Shown one piece after another: positions 23,701-36,649 of a stretch of 64,000 bases of DNA (positions are counted from its first letter, which is position 1; every line of letters starts with the position of its first letter). The notes under the pieces were generated by a model. The model was not told where the DNA came from. It saw nothing but the letters and a program-made list of their open reading frames with translations, and made no database searches. This DNA comes from Sequoia sempervirens (taxonomy: Eukaryota; Streptophyta; Pinopsida; Cupressales; Cupressaceae). The position numbers and the translations under genes were made by a program. The DNA lies in assembly GCA_007258455.2 (NCBI GenBank), contig VDFB02114820.1:1-64000 (forward strand), read 5' to 3'.

Positions 23701-25737
23701 CATAATATAATAAGGTGGCTTGAAAATAAAGATGAGGTGAAAGAAAAATATAATAAGGATAAATTCATTTCCCTCCCCCCAATATAATACAATATCTTTA
23801 GAAGCATGATAGGAAAATGAATGTACATGTGATGATTATAAAATGTTTTAAAAAAGAGTATATGATCAAGCTAGATATAAGATAAAAGTGATAATGATCA
23901 TAAATATAGGCATCATAAGCTTGTGATCATAAGTGATATTGGCATTGATGACTTGTAAAACCTCTAATCCATGTGGTTTACCAATAAACATGTTATGAAT
24001 CATATTCACTAACTATGGAGGATCCTCAATAGTGGGTAAATTAGTAATATCATTTGCAAAATCTTATTGAGTCACATGTTTCTCACAATTGTAATATTAA
24101 CTTTCATTCTCAATGATAATAGTAGCCACTTCACTTGTAGGAAACATAGTTATCAATAGATTGAACTATTTGGAGATTCAAATGAGCATTCCTTCATAAG
24201 GGTGGTTGAAAGGAAATAGATTGTGGCATACAAATAGATCTCAAAACCCTAAAGGATAAAAACAAAAAATATGACCTAAGGGATTTTTTTTTAAAATTAG
24301 TTATTAATCAAATATGAAAAAAATGTGAAATGTAAATTCTAAAGCCCACAACAAGGGTGAGTAGGGTGTGTAAAAGATAGGATATGTGAATAAACCATAT
24401 AAATCTAAAAAAACATATATCTATGAAGTACAAATATGAGAGGGAAATCAAACCCTAATTAAATCTAAAAATTTGATAAAGCAATAAAAATTAAAGTCCT
24501 AATGATAACAAAATAAATTCTAGGGGTAAATTAGGTTGCCTAAGTAATTGTCAAATTCACAAAAAAGTAAAGGAATGGAATCCCTTATACATAAATATAG
24601 GCATAATTAAATATACAATGTTTAATTAAGGAGTTGGGAATGCATAACTTGAGATATGTAATAGTAAAATTAAATCAGGGGCATAAGTGTACTTAGCTAT
24701 CAAATTGATGATGGGATACAAATTTTGAATGTGTATATTAATATGCTATAATAAAAAATTAATGGTCTTGATTTGTAGACTATCTTGTAACTACAATAAA
24801 CAAAATATTATATGGGTTAGCATAGCATGGAACTAATCGTTAAGGCACAAATTTGATCTAGAAATTTACAAGCTTTTGTAATCTAGCTTTATGTGATATT
24901 ATCTAAAGGCCAAGGTTGTGATATTATCTAAGTGCACTAAGTTGTGAGGGTCAAGTTCTCCTTAGTCAACCCCTTATAGCCTTGGATGATGATAAAAACA
25001 CAATAAATATTTGTAGAATGAATGCTTCTTATAATGTGGATTCTTTTTTTTTCTTTAATGATACTTTGATGTCCTTAAATACATTGTAGATGAATGCATT
25101 TAAATACCAAGATATGTAATGAATAGTCATACAAATGTGTACCAAGTATATTACCAATGGCTAGTAGGAAAGGGCGGGGATCAATATTTTTAAATTAGAA
25201 AAACTAAATTTCAAATCCAATCCTACGTGACTTAGGATTGATCAAGGGTGTCATGAGATTGGTATAAGAGATAGAGAAAGAGGTATCAAGAAAAGTAATA
25301 TATGTATGGAAGTGTGTAACTAATAATAGAGAAAATATATATGAATAAGTGCAAGTGGGGTTTGGATAAACCCAAATATATGAGAATGTGTATAAATGAA
25401 AGTAAATGGAGATAGATAAAATATACTAGAGAAAATTAAAACTTAACATTTGAATATACCACTTGTCATCATGTAATTACATTAAATTATTTCATCAAAG
25501 TAAACCCAAAAAAATGAAAATTGACATGAAAATACAAATTTCACTATTATAGTTTTATAATTTAAGTTTTACTTAAATACAACAATTGAAGTAGAATTAG
25601 ACAAACTCATTTAAATGTCATAGAGTATCAAACCTCAATAGTTGGATGGTGTTTGATAAAAAATATGCCCTTGGTGATTATATGGTTCAACTACTTTTCT
25701 AAAAAAAAAAAAAAATCTAATTGAACTAGTATTAACG
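20756..25737 (+). other. Intron 1 remainder, degenerate repeats, no gene
   Basis: This is AT-rich intronic sequence. At 22236-22351 two 20-bp words (cacatggttgtttatgtaat and atagccacacaagctagcta) each occur twice, in opposite order. At 23461-23520 a conceptual plus-strand peptide WCRKCGSYVHDRAC hints at a decayed retroviral-type zinc knuckle, but its spacing is off by one and the surrounding frame is closed. No intact ORF longer than 82 codons was seen. Confidence 0.45.
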
Positions 25738-25760
25738 TAGTCAAACTATCTAATATATAA

Positions 25761-25931
25761 TTGTTGATGTTTTTGTTGTTGGTCTGCTGATGTGTTCCTT
25801 ATGTTTTATCTTTAGTTAGCTTTTTGGTTTTTTGGGTTGTTGGTTTTAGTTGCTTAGTTTCTCTTGCAACTTGTAGTCTTTGTAAAGGGTTTCGAGGCCC
25901 CTTCAAAACCTTCTTTTTATTATCAAAAACA
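25761..25931 (+). mobile_element. 5'-truncated LINE tail with target duplication
   Basis: This 171-bp insert ends cttctttttattatcaaaaaca, preceded by tgtaaagggtttcgaggccc, a LINE-like 3' end. It is flanked by tagtcaaactatctaat at 25738-25754 and 25932-25948 (17 identical bases, with near identity continuing in the next atataa). It lies only 55 bp before exon b of the lyase gene. Confidence 0.75.
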
Positions 25932-25986
25932 TAGTCAAACTATCTAATTATATAACTAACAATATTTTTTATTGATTACTTCGCAG

Positions 25987-26139
25987 ATGTTGCATAGTGA
26001 TCATTACATTGGGAACAATTCTTGTATATTTGATAATGGAGAATCTTGGCAGAAAGTTTTTGGTCCATTTAAAGTGCACTTAAATTTAGCTCCACAACCT
26101 AAAACCCCATCTACACTTTGGGATGATGCCAAAAAGCAG
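25987..26139 (+). CDS. Rhamnogalacturonan lyase exon b (51 codons)
   Basis: The acceptor is cgcag at 25986 and the donor is gtacac at 26140; both boundaries are phase 0. The product MLHSDHYIGNNS aligns with the family block usually written FLSAHYSGKD. It continues with ESWQKVFGPFKVHLNLAP and LWDDAKKQ, the link into the fibronectin-III-like domain. The internal ATG that opens the exon is not a translation start. A LINE tail inserted at 25761-25931 ends 55 bp before this exon, so the acceptor works within a very short stretch of original intron. Confidence 0.93.
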
Positions 26140-26277
26140 GTACACACTACTTAAATGAATTTAACAAATAATAATATATAATTTATAATTATAAAAAATT
26201 AGCATTGGCTAAATTCTAATATCATAGATTTTAAAATAATATAGTGATCATTTTACTTTTATTGTGTATATTTGTAG

Positions 26278-26384
26278 AGTCTTAGTGAACAAGCAATGTG
26301 GCCATATTCTTTTCCCAATTCTATTGCTTATTTAAAGGAAGACCAACGGTGTTCTATCTCTGGAAGATTACTAGTTCAAGATAA
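26278..26384 (+). CDS. Rhamnogalacturonan lyase exon c
   Basis: The acceptor is tttgtag at 26277 (phase 0) and the donor is gtaagt at 26385, splitting the final lysine codon after two bases (aa|a). It encodes SLSEQAMWPYSFPNS, then QRCSISGRLLVQDK. The SGRLLVxD block is the start of the fibronectin-III-like domain of plant PL4 enzymes. Intron b-c is only 138 bp. Confidence 0.93.
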
Positions 26385-29300
26385 GTAAGTGCTCAATTTT
26401 TTTTATGATAAATAAGTGACATTAGTTTTTTGTAATTTTAATAATAAAATGTTCAAAGAGAAAAAAGGTAAAAATGACTTATTAATCTCTTTACCACCTA
26501 AATTATGTTAGTTTAGTTAAGTCTCTATCCAATAATCATACTAGATTAGGTTGAACTTTCTCTGCCATCTATCATGTAATAACAAGTTTAGTTAACTTCC
26601 ACATATCATGTTTTTGATAGCTTCATTTTTGTTCTATATAATGAAGGGTTCTTATGTGTTTTATAATCAATTTTGCTAGCTAATATTATTTTGCTATATT
26701 TTTTCTATTAGTTTACTCTCCTATAGATCTTAGAGGAAGGTTTAATGATTTTAAGAAATTCTAGGATAAGAATGTTACTTTATTTCTAAATGGTTTTAAA
26801 TTTTATCCACTCAAACCCCTTTCCATTGTGAGGTTCATTTGTGTCATTTTTTTCATGTATCTTTTTATGGAGTAGTTTCTATTTTAGATCTCACATTACA
26901 ACTATTGAAGTGCCACAAACTAATTTTTATTGTAATTTTATAGAAAAAATATTAAGCTCACCATTGAATTTAAAGTAGCTATGAGAGTTAGTTAAATACC
27001 TTATATTTCACATAAAAAATTAAGCTCATTAATTTGAGATAGAACACCATAGATCATTAATTTGAGAGGGGGTTTCATTTATTTCTTATACTCCAAATTC
27101 AACCTCTTTCTTTCTATTTTGTTTGAATCTTTGTCATGAATCTAATATTAATTTTAATTCTTTCATTTATCGTAATAAATTAGCTAAAATACATAATTAG
27201 GACCATAAGTTAAATAGTTTCCCAATTCATTGAAATTTAAGATTTACAAGTAATTCAAATAAATATCCTCAATGCTCATAAATATTTATAAATCAAAATT
27301 AGACTATTACATTTGCATGAGAGGCGACTTTGTAATTAACTTCATCATTTTCTCTACTTATCAAAACTAGATTAGTATTCATCTCAAAGAAAGTATATAG
27401 GCAATTTATTTATGAGGTCTAGTACTAATGGTAGAGTTTTGCGACCAATAGAGGCTACTTATATTTTATCCCAACATAGCATATAAACAAAAAATTTAAT
27501 TATAGTTCAACTATTAAATGTATATGTAATATGCTCTAACATGTATATATAATTCTTGTGGTTGTTAGAAGATAGAAGATGTTTGCTTTAGATATTAAAT
27601 ATTATTTTTTGAATGAGAATCTAGGATTCATCCATCACAAGTGTACATGATATCAACTATTGCCCAACCTTGGTTTTATTCATTTTTGTGCAAAGATTTG
27701 AGATGCATTATAAATTTTTAAGGAAACAATTTTCAAACAACATTTTAAAGTTGAATGTGCATTTTTTTGAAGCATGCCATTAATAATCCCTCGTATAATT
27801 TTAGAATGAAAGGATACACCCATAATGTGTCATAAATATTTTGTATACATTACATGCATTATACATATACCAAGTATGCATGTATAACCACACATGCATG
27901 TATAATAGAGTGTGTGTTTATTGACATTAACAAGAAAACATGTTGGATTCAAAACCAACACATATTACTATCATCAAGTGGCATTCAAACTACCTACCAC
28001 ATTAATTATAAACATCTTTACAATTGAGAATTTATTGGATAAACTTTACTATAGTAGTAGAGGTCTCACATATAGAGCAAGGAGAAAATTAACATTATTG
28101 ATTGTTTGATTTAGACTTACAAGACAAGATAAAATCCCCTTCTTAAGGTGTTGAATATATAAGATTTATAGGTACTTCATGTACACTAGGCTTTCTATTA
28201 AATTTTGTGAACTCGAGAATGTACATCCAATATTTGATGATTTTTTTAAACTTAATGAAAGAATGTTATGGTGTTTCTCAAAAAATTAGAGATGGAAGGA
28301 ATTAAAACTTGATGCGTAAGAGTGAATTTGAAAGTTAGAACCTACAAGTGTTGATAATATCTATATATGTTACCCTTGGTGTCCTCCTTTATCTTCCACC
28401 TATACAATGTTTTGCACTTAACACCTCATGCTTTCTACTTTTTGTCTTCCTTCTATATGATGCGTGCTCAACACTCCATTCTTTATGCTTGCATTTTTCA
28501 TTATGTGTGCTCAATACTTTGTCTTGTGAGTACCTTCACATGATGTTTTTCTTACTAATGCTAGATATATTCTTGCAATCTTATAGTTTTTTTTTTTGTT
28601 ACATGTATATTTTCTCTTACCCATAATTAGTTCCTATTGTAGTTGTTGTTTGCACTCACTTTCCCTTTTTTGATAGAACCATTAGTCAAGGACAATTTGG
28701 ATGGTAAATTTATCCCTAAAATGGAAGAAGTGTTGATTTCTCATTACATATGGAAATTTATTAGGTCACATGGTGAGAGAATCTAAGGTTGAGTATATAT
28801 CCTTAAAAGATATGAGTGATTGTTGAGATGAAAGCTATAATAGATGTAACAACAATGAAGCGCTTCATCAATGATGTCAAGCACTACAATCAAATCATTA
28901 GTAACTTTTTTGAGTGATCCTTACACTTGTGAGCTCAATCTCACTTAAGTACTCCAAAAGGAATATAATATAGGATCTAAGCCACACAAAATCGCAATAG
29001 GAGGTTGAACACATTTAGTCACGACTGAAAATACCACTAAAATTCATCTTTTACCATTCATTTTCCTATACTATTATGACAAGCTTGGAAAATACAAAAT
29101 AACTATTAAAATCTCTTTCTACAACTCTTTGACATGCATCCAAAGCTTCTAAGACGAATTACATGTCTCGCAAGGAAATACATAGATTTAAAATGCTTTA
29201 GGGAGCTAAACAAGCTAATAAATGGTGTAAAAAAAAAGGAGAAAACTAGGAATTGGAATGAAATGGGATGCCACAAAGATCATAATAAATTAATCACTTT

Positions 29301-30208
29301 TGATGGACTAGTAATTGTATTATTCCCTAATGATTTAGTTTTCACCACCTACTATAACTAGTGATTATGTCGTAATGAAAAAAAATTGATCTTCTATCAT
29401 ATCAAAACCTATACTTTTTATGTCCCATACCAATTAATATAATTTTCCAAAAATATATAAAAAATAATCTTCTTAAAAACTTAAATGTATTCATGAGATT
29501 TTTTTAATTTATACATAAAAAATTCTTGATTTTTTTTACAAAATATATACCTACTTTTAATTAAAATATAGTGATGATTACCTTCATCACATTCATATAT
29601 AAACAACTCTTTGGATGCTTTCTCTTGAGAATTCATTTTCCACCAATATAAAGTAATTTTTTGAGTTGTTATAGAACTATGAGTTCAATAATCTTAGAGC
29701 CATCAAAATAAAATGACCTTTGGGTCATGTAAGCTTTATGGGCATGAATTTCCAAATAAGCATATGGTGAAGTAAAAATAATTCCATTAGTACATGGACA
29801 GGTTTTACTAAATGATTTATTAGTGGAAGATTGGTTGTATGAGACTTTAATCCCCACTTCTGCAAGAGGCCTATATTTATTCAAATGGGGAGATTATAAG
29901 AATAACCCAAAATAATCAAACCTTTAAATAGCGGTAAGTAAGATAATAGAAAAACATTACCAATTCTGCTCTAAATCAAAAAATATTAAAAAGTCTTTGC
30001 ATTATTTTTCTTTCAAATGAGAAGAGTTATGACTACTTGAGAATGTCTAAGGGTTGCATATCTAGGAATATTGTTTAATGATAGCATGCTCTCCATATTT
30101 TCATCATAGTTTTAATCCTTTAATTGATTCATAATGTGTTGTTTATGTTTATGATTAATATTTTCAAATATTAACTCAAAATATCGGTCACCAATAAATT
30201 GTTTGCAG
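26385..30208 (+). other. Intron c-d (3.8 kb), no gene seen
   Basis: This is AT-rich intronic sequence with short ORFs only, the longest 92 codons at 28348-28626, rich in hydrophobic residues and without a recognisable motif. I saw no clear transposon boundaries. Confidence 0.5.
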
Positions 30209-30299
30209 ATTTATATCTCCACAAGCCTTCCCTGGTAATTTTGCATATATAGGATTGGCTGCTCCTGGTGAGAAGGGATCATGGCAAAAGGAAAGTAAG
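30209..30299 (+). CDS. Rhamnogalacturonan lyase exon d
   Basis: The acceptor is tttgcag at 30208; one base completes the split lysine codon, and the donor is gtaatt at 30300 (phase 0). It encodes FISPQAFPGNFAYIGLAAPG followed by EKGSWQKESK, a near-canonical stretch of the family (AYVGLAxPGxxGSWQxESK). It joins directly to GYQFW in the next exon. Confidence 0.93.
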
Positions 30300-30487
30300 G
30301 TAATTTAGTTGGTACAATATAAGCTATCTTTGTTCTAAGAAGAGTAAAATCCTTATTTGAAAAAAAAATGAGTCCTTTAATTGATTGATGTTTGCATTAT
30401 AACATTAGATATTGTAATGTTTCATGAAAATATTGTTATGAGTGTTGAAAACTTTTCGAACTATCTCTAAGAAATCTTGTATTTCAG

Positions 30488-30629
30488 GGTTATCAATTTT
30501 GGATAAACACAAATCAAGAAGGACATTTTCGAATTAGTAATATTCATCCTAGCGAGTATAATTTATATGGATGGGTACAAAACATAGTCGGCGATTACAA
30601 AAATGAGAAGCTCCTTAATCTCTCACCAG
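30488..30629 (+). CDS. Rhamnogalacturonan lyase exon e
   Basis: The acceptor is tttcag at 30487 and the donor is at 30630 (phase 1). It encodes GYQFWINTNQEGHFRISNIH and EYNLYGWVQNIVGDYKNEKL, the end of the middle domain. The donor reads gttctc, far from the plant consensus, but it gives exactly the family spacing into the next exon (SPG followed by SSINLGD). I see no better site in frame. The octamer caggttct occurs at both ends of the intron. Confidence 0.9.
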
Positions 30630-32679
30630 GTTCTCACTTAATTGGTTGCATATTTAATTTCAACAACCCTTTTAAAGTTTCATGAATTTCTCGTATAAAC
30701 TATATATTTCAGTGTTCCTAGTATCATTAAAAAATTATTTTTTTATTGTTTTTAAGATAATTTAGAGGGTATTATATTGGTCCCTTGCCCTTGATAATTC
30801 ATTGTACATATAATCAAAAGATAACCCCATGTTTTAGATAAAAAGTTTTATAAAAAAAACTAGACATAGCCATATACTAGCCTAGAGAAGTCAAAAATAC
30901 ACTAAACATCTATTTGCCACCTAAAGAGAAACTACACAACTAAGATAAGAAAAACTATATTGCTATAACCTGCATACCGATCTCATGGGTCTATATCCAC
31001 CAACACACCATCCTTAAATGATGCCCCATTATTCACAACTTACCTCTACAATTTGCACCTCTTCAACTACCTCCACCCAATTTACCACCCTAGATGTCGC
31101 TCTTTTTGATTGAGCCCTAGACAACAAGGGGAAGCACACACCATAACATAATTTGCACTAGCATTATGCCCTATGCACAAAGCCTCCACAAGAAATATGT
31201 ATTCTAATTANNNNNNNNNNNNNNNNNNNNNNNNNNNNNNNNNNNNNNNNNNNNNNNNNNNNNNNNNNNNNNNNNNNNNNNNNNNNNNNNNNNNNNNNNN
31301 NNNNNNNNNNAGTACACTGCCAATGTATTTGGAAATCGAAAACCTCTTTTAAGCTCAAAGTCTCGAGATTCCAGTCCTTCACCAAGGACTGGTAGCCAAC
31401 AAAATTTTAGAGGGTTTGAATATCCGATTCTTCTTGTATTCTTTGCCGGGGAGGAGTCAGTCAGACATATCTTCTAGAAATGTACTGTTATCAACTCTTT
31501 TAAACTTTTGAAAGGCCAAATTTCATTATTTATTTATCGCTTCTCTTGGTGAAATTTAATTTTAGGAGGGATCTGGAATTCTGGACAATCAAGAACAGAA
31601 GCAAAAATGTTCGGCATTTTAAGAAAGTGAACACTTCTCTGCTCAATTAAAAATATTGAGGCTGTTTAATTAGGACTTGGTTATGCTAGTGAAAGTGAAA
31701 CTTGATTGTTTATGTAAAGATGTTGATTCCTTGCCTTCGGGGCCCACTCTGTGTATTATGTTTTCTTTCTTTTATAGGGAGAGATCTCCCTTGTTTTCAT
31801 GTTGAATTATAAAAATCTCATTCTTTGATATAATATAGAATTACGATACATTTCTTCAAAAGATCCCAAATGAAACCAGTGGATCAAGACTTGTTGCTTA
31901 ATAGAGGTTTATAGACATTAAATGGCTCTAGCATTGGTCTGTCCACTTATTAGTTATTCCCAGAAAAGCTCTCAATACAATGATAAAGTTGGTATCTTAT
32001 TAGCGTAACATTGCTAATGAGGACTCTATTTGGTTAGCCTTTAATAACACCTGTATGAACTCAATTATAGCATATCATATGTATCCTTTGGCCACAAACT
32101 ATGGCTTTAAGGTAATCTGTAATCAATCTGTATTAAGAATTTACAGTTAGTTGTGCACCATAGATTCACTCTAATAGACCAAACAAATGTATTGTTCCAT
32201 AACTTCCTTCAATGACAGGATGTAAACTTGTTATTTATGTTGGAAAGCTCAGATTTGTTTTAAAAAAAAGTTGTAAATTTGAAGTCACAATGATGCATCT
32301 TATCTCCTTAAAGCAAACTAGTTAATTCACTCCAAGGATTTCCCGAACTATCTTAGGAATCATTACTTATAGTTATAGATAAAATCTTAGGCCATGAAAG
32401 CTGACATGAAAACGGCTTACCACTGGAATCTCCAAACTGTTGGTACTTGAAGTAATAATATGGGAGAGTAGAGGTTATCAAAAATACCCTCTAAATGAAC
32501 ATAGGAATAAAAGTATTTCAACTTAGATTTGCATTCTATTTTCCATTTACATGGATGTTAAACATTTGATTAGATTATACCATTTCCAATGCAATTTTCT
32601 AAGGTGATGGGAAACAATTTGCATGAATGCCTTAGGTGTTGGCACAAAATTAGATCTCAAACTACTATCGTGTTTACAG
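30630..32679 (+). other. Intron e-f with assembly gap
   Basis: This 2.05-kb intron includes the N run. The stretch 31400-31850 has a tail-like segment (tttatagggagagatctccc followed by an A-rich stretch) that could be the 3' end of an old non-LTR element, but neither boundaries nor a duplication were found. Confidence 0.45.
31211..31310. other. Assembly gap (100 N)
   Basis: Exactly 100 Ns, a conventional filler for a gap of unknown size, so the true intron length here is unknown. The flanking gene order (exon e before, exon f after) is consistent across the gap. Confidence 0.98.
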
Positions 32680-32833
32680 GTTCTTCAATTAATCTTGGCG
32701 ATTTGATATATGAACCGCCAAGAAGCGGACCAACACTATGGGAAATTGGCATCCCAGATAGAACTGCTAAAGAATTCTACATTCCAGATCCAGTACCAAA
32801 ATATATCAACAATTTGTATATGCAAACTGAAAA
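32680..32833 (+). CDS. Rhamnogalacturonan lyase exon f
   Basis: The acceptor is tttacag at 32679 and the donor is gtaaag at 32834 (phase 2). It encodes SSINLGDLIYEPPRSGPTLW, then EIGIPDRTAKEFYIPDP and PKYINNLYMQTEK, the strongly conserved entrance to the C-terminal domain. The exon end and donor are repeated imperfectly about 201 bp downstream, at 33017-33040. Confidence 0.95.
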
Positions 32834-33150
32834 GTAAAGTTCTCTTTACTCAATTCATTTGACTCTCCTGTGTGATATTGTAGCTGTAAGAGGCAACATG
32901 TTTTCTATTATTAGTTACATTTTAAAATATTCTATGTACTTGCTTCTATTTGTATGAGGAAGCATTTTTTTTAAGATAGTAGTTTGGAATTTTAGGGGGA
33001 TTATGCTTTTCTGTTTGTATATACATTCTGAAAAGTAAACTTTACTCATTCATTTGACTATCCTGTGTGCTATTGTAACTGTAAGAGGCAACATGTCTTC
33101 TACTTTTAGTTACATTTTATAATATTCCTTAGTCTAGAATTCTAGGGGCA
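32815..33150 (+). repeat. Tandem duplication spanning exon f donor
   Basis: Two imperfect copies about 201 bp apart share a tctgaaaagtaaa-like exon-intron junction, then actcaattcatttgactctc and gtaagaggcaacatg. The first copy contains the real exon end and donor (gt at 32834); the second carries an equivalent gt at 33035 inside the intron. Confidence 0.75.
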
Positions 33151-36100
33151 TTGTAATCTTCCTTGATCTTTAGCAAGTTAAGGGTCTGTTAGATGCATGA
33201 CTATTTAGTATCCATAAGTTGCCTTGTGATTTGTATTCAAAGTTTTACATCCCTTTTTATCTTTATACAATAAACATAGCTTTATACACAATGGATACTG
33301 TGCAAGGACATATAAAGATTGTGAGCAGAATGCATGGAATAATGGATTCGCTTAGGCCTCTTCACCATCATTCTTGATCTGCTCCGAGAATGAATTGGAA
33401 ATCTGAGATAACTATATTGATTTTGGACTAAAAGATTATCCTTAGAGCACATTACAATGACAGAGGCTAACATACAAAAGGGTCTATGTTCAAAACAGTG
33501 GTCATCTCAATGCAAGTAAAGCCATCAACTATACCATAGAAGCAGAAATCACTAATGTATTGCAATAAAAAGTACTCGGCATGCTGGCATATTTTTTCAC
33601 CCAAAAAAAGTGTGTTTTTTTAAAGAAAGTGGTGAAATGAGTTTTGATTTGATAAATCACAATAAAATTGTGATTTGAGATTAAATTATGGTCTTCCACA
33701 AATTTTTGGCAATTTTTTCTATTTTTTGGTTAAAAAATTCAGGGTTTCTGCAATTCTTTTCTGATTTCTATGATATTTTTTTTCTACGAAAATCTAGTGA
33801 ATCCCAAATTTGATCCACAGAAAGAAAATAAATTATCTAGTAATGACCAAATTAGGTTAATACAAGTCATGACTACAACCAATTACAATAGACTAGGATG
33901 AGAGGAGTCCTAGAAAACTAAACAATCTAGAAGACAAGTAGCTTAAATTAGTAAAAGAAAGAAATTATATTGATGCCCATGAATGACCAAGAATATGTCA
34001 AATGGACATAAGCAAACATCTGTTATAATAGCAAAGTACCAGGGAAAAAGTGTCGTAGACTCAAATCAAACACAAAATGGCAAAGAAAAGCAAGATATAC
34101 AAAGAAATAGATAAGCAGGTATAAACATTAAATGGTAACGTGCAAACAAGAACAAGTATAACTAGAAGTATGAGGAGAGGCCCACGCAAAGCTGTGGGAG
34201 AAAAAGACTGGCAACGCAAGTAGGAAGCAAAGACAATTAGGTGTATTTATTTTGGAATGCCTTGGAGGAGCCAACAATATTATCAACCACCATTGGAGTG
34301 CTAATGCAGAATTTGAGAACGCTTGTTGGCAAGAGTCTAGGGTTAAGAGGGTCGAGCTGGAGTGGTTGGACAATCCTAGGAGGCAATAGTTCTCACAAAA
34401 CCTCCCCTATCACTCAAGGCCAAAGAACAGTTGGTGGTAGAAAAGAAACTGGTAATGTGAGCTTGCCTCCAAGATCTGAATTGTAAATGAGGAGAGCTAG
34501 AGGGCCTCCAACATCAAGAGGAGATCAACCCATGGCCATCTACATGAGGGTTGAGGCACTAAGGGACCCTTACCAACACTAGACAACAAAGGTGAGCAAT
34601 GTCTCATCGATCTGCCACCTATTTTGACTGAATCAATAGTAACCAAAGGGCACTAAATGCCTCCAGCATCTATAATGGGCTAAAATAAGGAAGTAATAAG
34701 TTTTGTAGTTCCTGGGATTCCATGAAGATATCTATGCTAGAATGTGGTGACCTCAAGCAGAAAATGGACCAAGCATCTCTGATCAAGATAGTAGAAGAAG
34801 GTAGATAGAGATCTACCAAAATCTCTATATAAACAATCGTACCTCACATGAAATTATAGTAGACAGGACACTAGAAAACAAAATGCTCCTAGGTCTCCAC
34901 CTCCTAGAAAGAACAAAGGTGACAAACTTTTATTTTGTAAAAAATGGTGCTTAGTCTCAGCTTGAAGTTGGTGGGAATACATTCTCAATTGGCCAGGGGA
35001 ATCCTCAAACCATGAGACCAATGATGTTGAAGATAGTTGGTTTGACTATGGTCCCATCTATGACTTGTACGAAGTGCTAGAAGCCAATTTGGGGATGAAA
35101 AAAGTCAGAGGGAGGTCCAAGTGAACTAGATGTACTAACAATAAATGTCCTCTATAATGTATTGATTGCTCACCTCTTTGCCAAGAGGAGGTGAAGAGGG
35201 GAACCTACAGAGTACTTGAAAGGATGAAGCCTGTCCAAAGAAATGTTGATAGACTAGAAGAGCAAACCAACCTTAGAAAACGAGCAATACCAATGCTTAG
35301 AGGACCCAAAGAGAATATCCTTAGAGGAAGAAAATACCAAAAATGGATGAAGCATATTAGCATAATCACGCATAGATTGAAACCTGTGTATAAACCAGGT
35401 GAGTTTGAAGATAAAGGCAAAGGAATTAGGTGGAAATTTTGGTTTAGAGTCTAGACAGTACATCAAGGGACCATCTATTTGCACCAGATCATATGCTAAA
35501 GCATAATTGTCTGAACCCTCTCAATCTGATCCTAGTCACCACACCCCAAGCTAGGACCTCAAACATTTGCACCATTTAGTTCTGTGGGATTATTCATTGC
35601 GTTGAACAAGTTCAGAGAGATATCTTGGAAATGTACCTAAAATCATGGGCATTCTAGAATAGAGAATGAGGTGTACCCTTACAAAGACAAGACCGAGAAG
35701 CTGGCTTCAGAGAAAGAAAAGGACCAATGACTTGAATTCTCAAATAAGTATAAGTTGATGCAACAGCATTTGAGCCTTCCTTGCATTCCTGCTAATACTT
35801 TTTGTTGTTCAGTTTTGGTGTTGCTATTTTCTCTTGGTTGCACTTTCCTGGGTTCTCTTTATTGTTGCAGGAACTAGAGTTGGATGTTATTCTTTTCAAC
35901 CTTTATGCCTGCCTGGCATCACCTGTTTTTGGATCTCTTAATGGGACAGTTTTGCAGGCATAGCCTATGCACTCCATTCACCTTTGACAGCTATTATGAT
36001 ATGAGCGACTCTGGGCAGTTACTATTTTCTATTCTAGAGTAGATTTTGTTGTTGGGCATTTTAAAAAATATTAGGCAACATTTTGACTGTCGACTATACA

Positions 36101-36649
36101 ATTGGCACAGTTGGTAATATTTCTGACCTACGATTATCTATGACTAAAGTCTAATATTAGTGGAGGCTGGGTGTGGTTGGCGGTGTCTTAGCTCATCATC
36201 TCGACCCGACAATTTCAGGTGTGAAGATGACTTTAAACTACACGATAAAAAACAGTGAAAAAGGTAGGTCGTATTTTGTGGAATAAGGAGCCGAGTAGCC
36301 TGCTGAGGTAGATAAAAAAAAAAGATAAAGTAATGTTGAAGGTAAACAGTGACATTATTGATTATGGCGCTGAAAGAAGAACAAGGGTTGTTGGAAAATG
36401 AAACTGAGGATGATGTAATTGTCACCTGTGGCAGATAAAATAAGGGTATTAAAAGTTTGCGACCTTGTATGCTGGTTGAGTGCTGATAAGTGTAGTTGTA
36501 ACTAGATTTGTGAGTCGCAAGTTGTAATTTGAACTTGAGTTTTGAATGCTGTTATGTTATGTTGATCTTGGTTGCTCAAATGAAACATAAGTTCTGAGTT
36601 AATTATTTTCCTTGTTGATAACTGATTGTGTGTAAAGAGCTGCTTGGAA
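33151..36649. other. Intron f-g segment, degenerate, no gene assigned
   Basis: Mixed-composition sequence. The minus-strand LINE fragment at 36650-37030 would have its downstream part here. Short open stretches at 34128-34373 and 35205-35484 (minus) may be remnants of it, but I cannot assign domains. Nothing else was recognised. Confidence 0.35.

Noticed and set aside
34241..35484. Several 70-90-codon frames on both strands as possible genes
   Set aside because: They overlap on opposite strands, lack motifs, and lie where the decayed end of a minus-strand LINE is expected.
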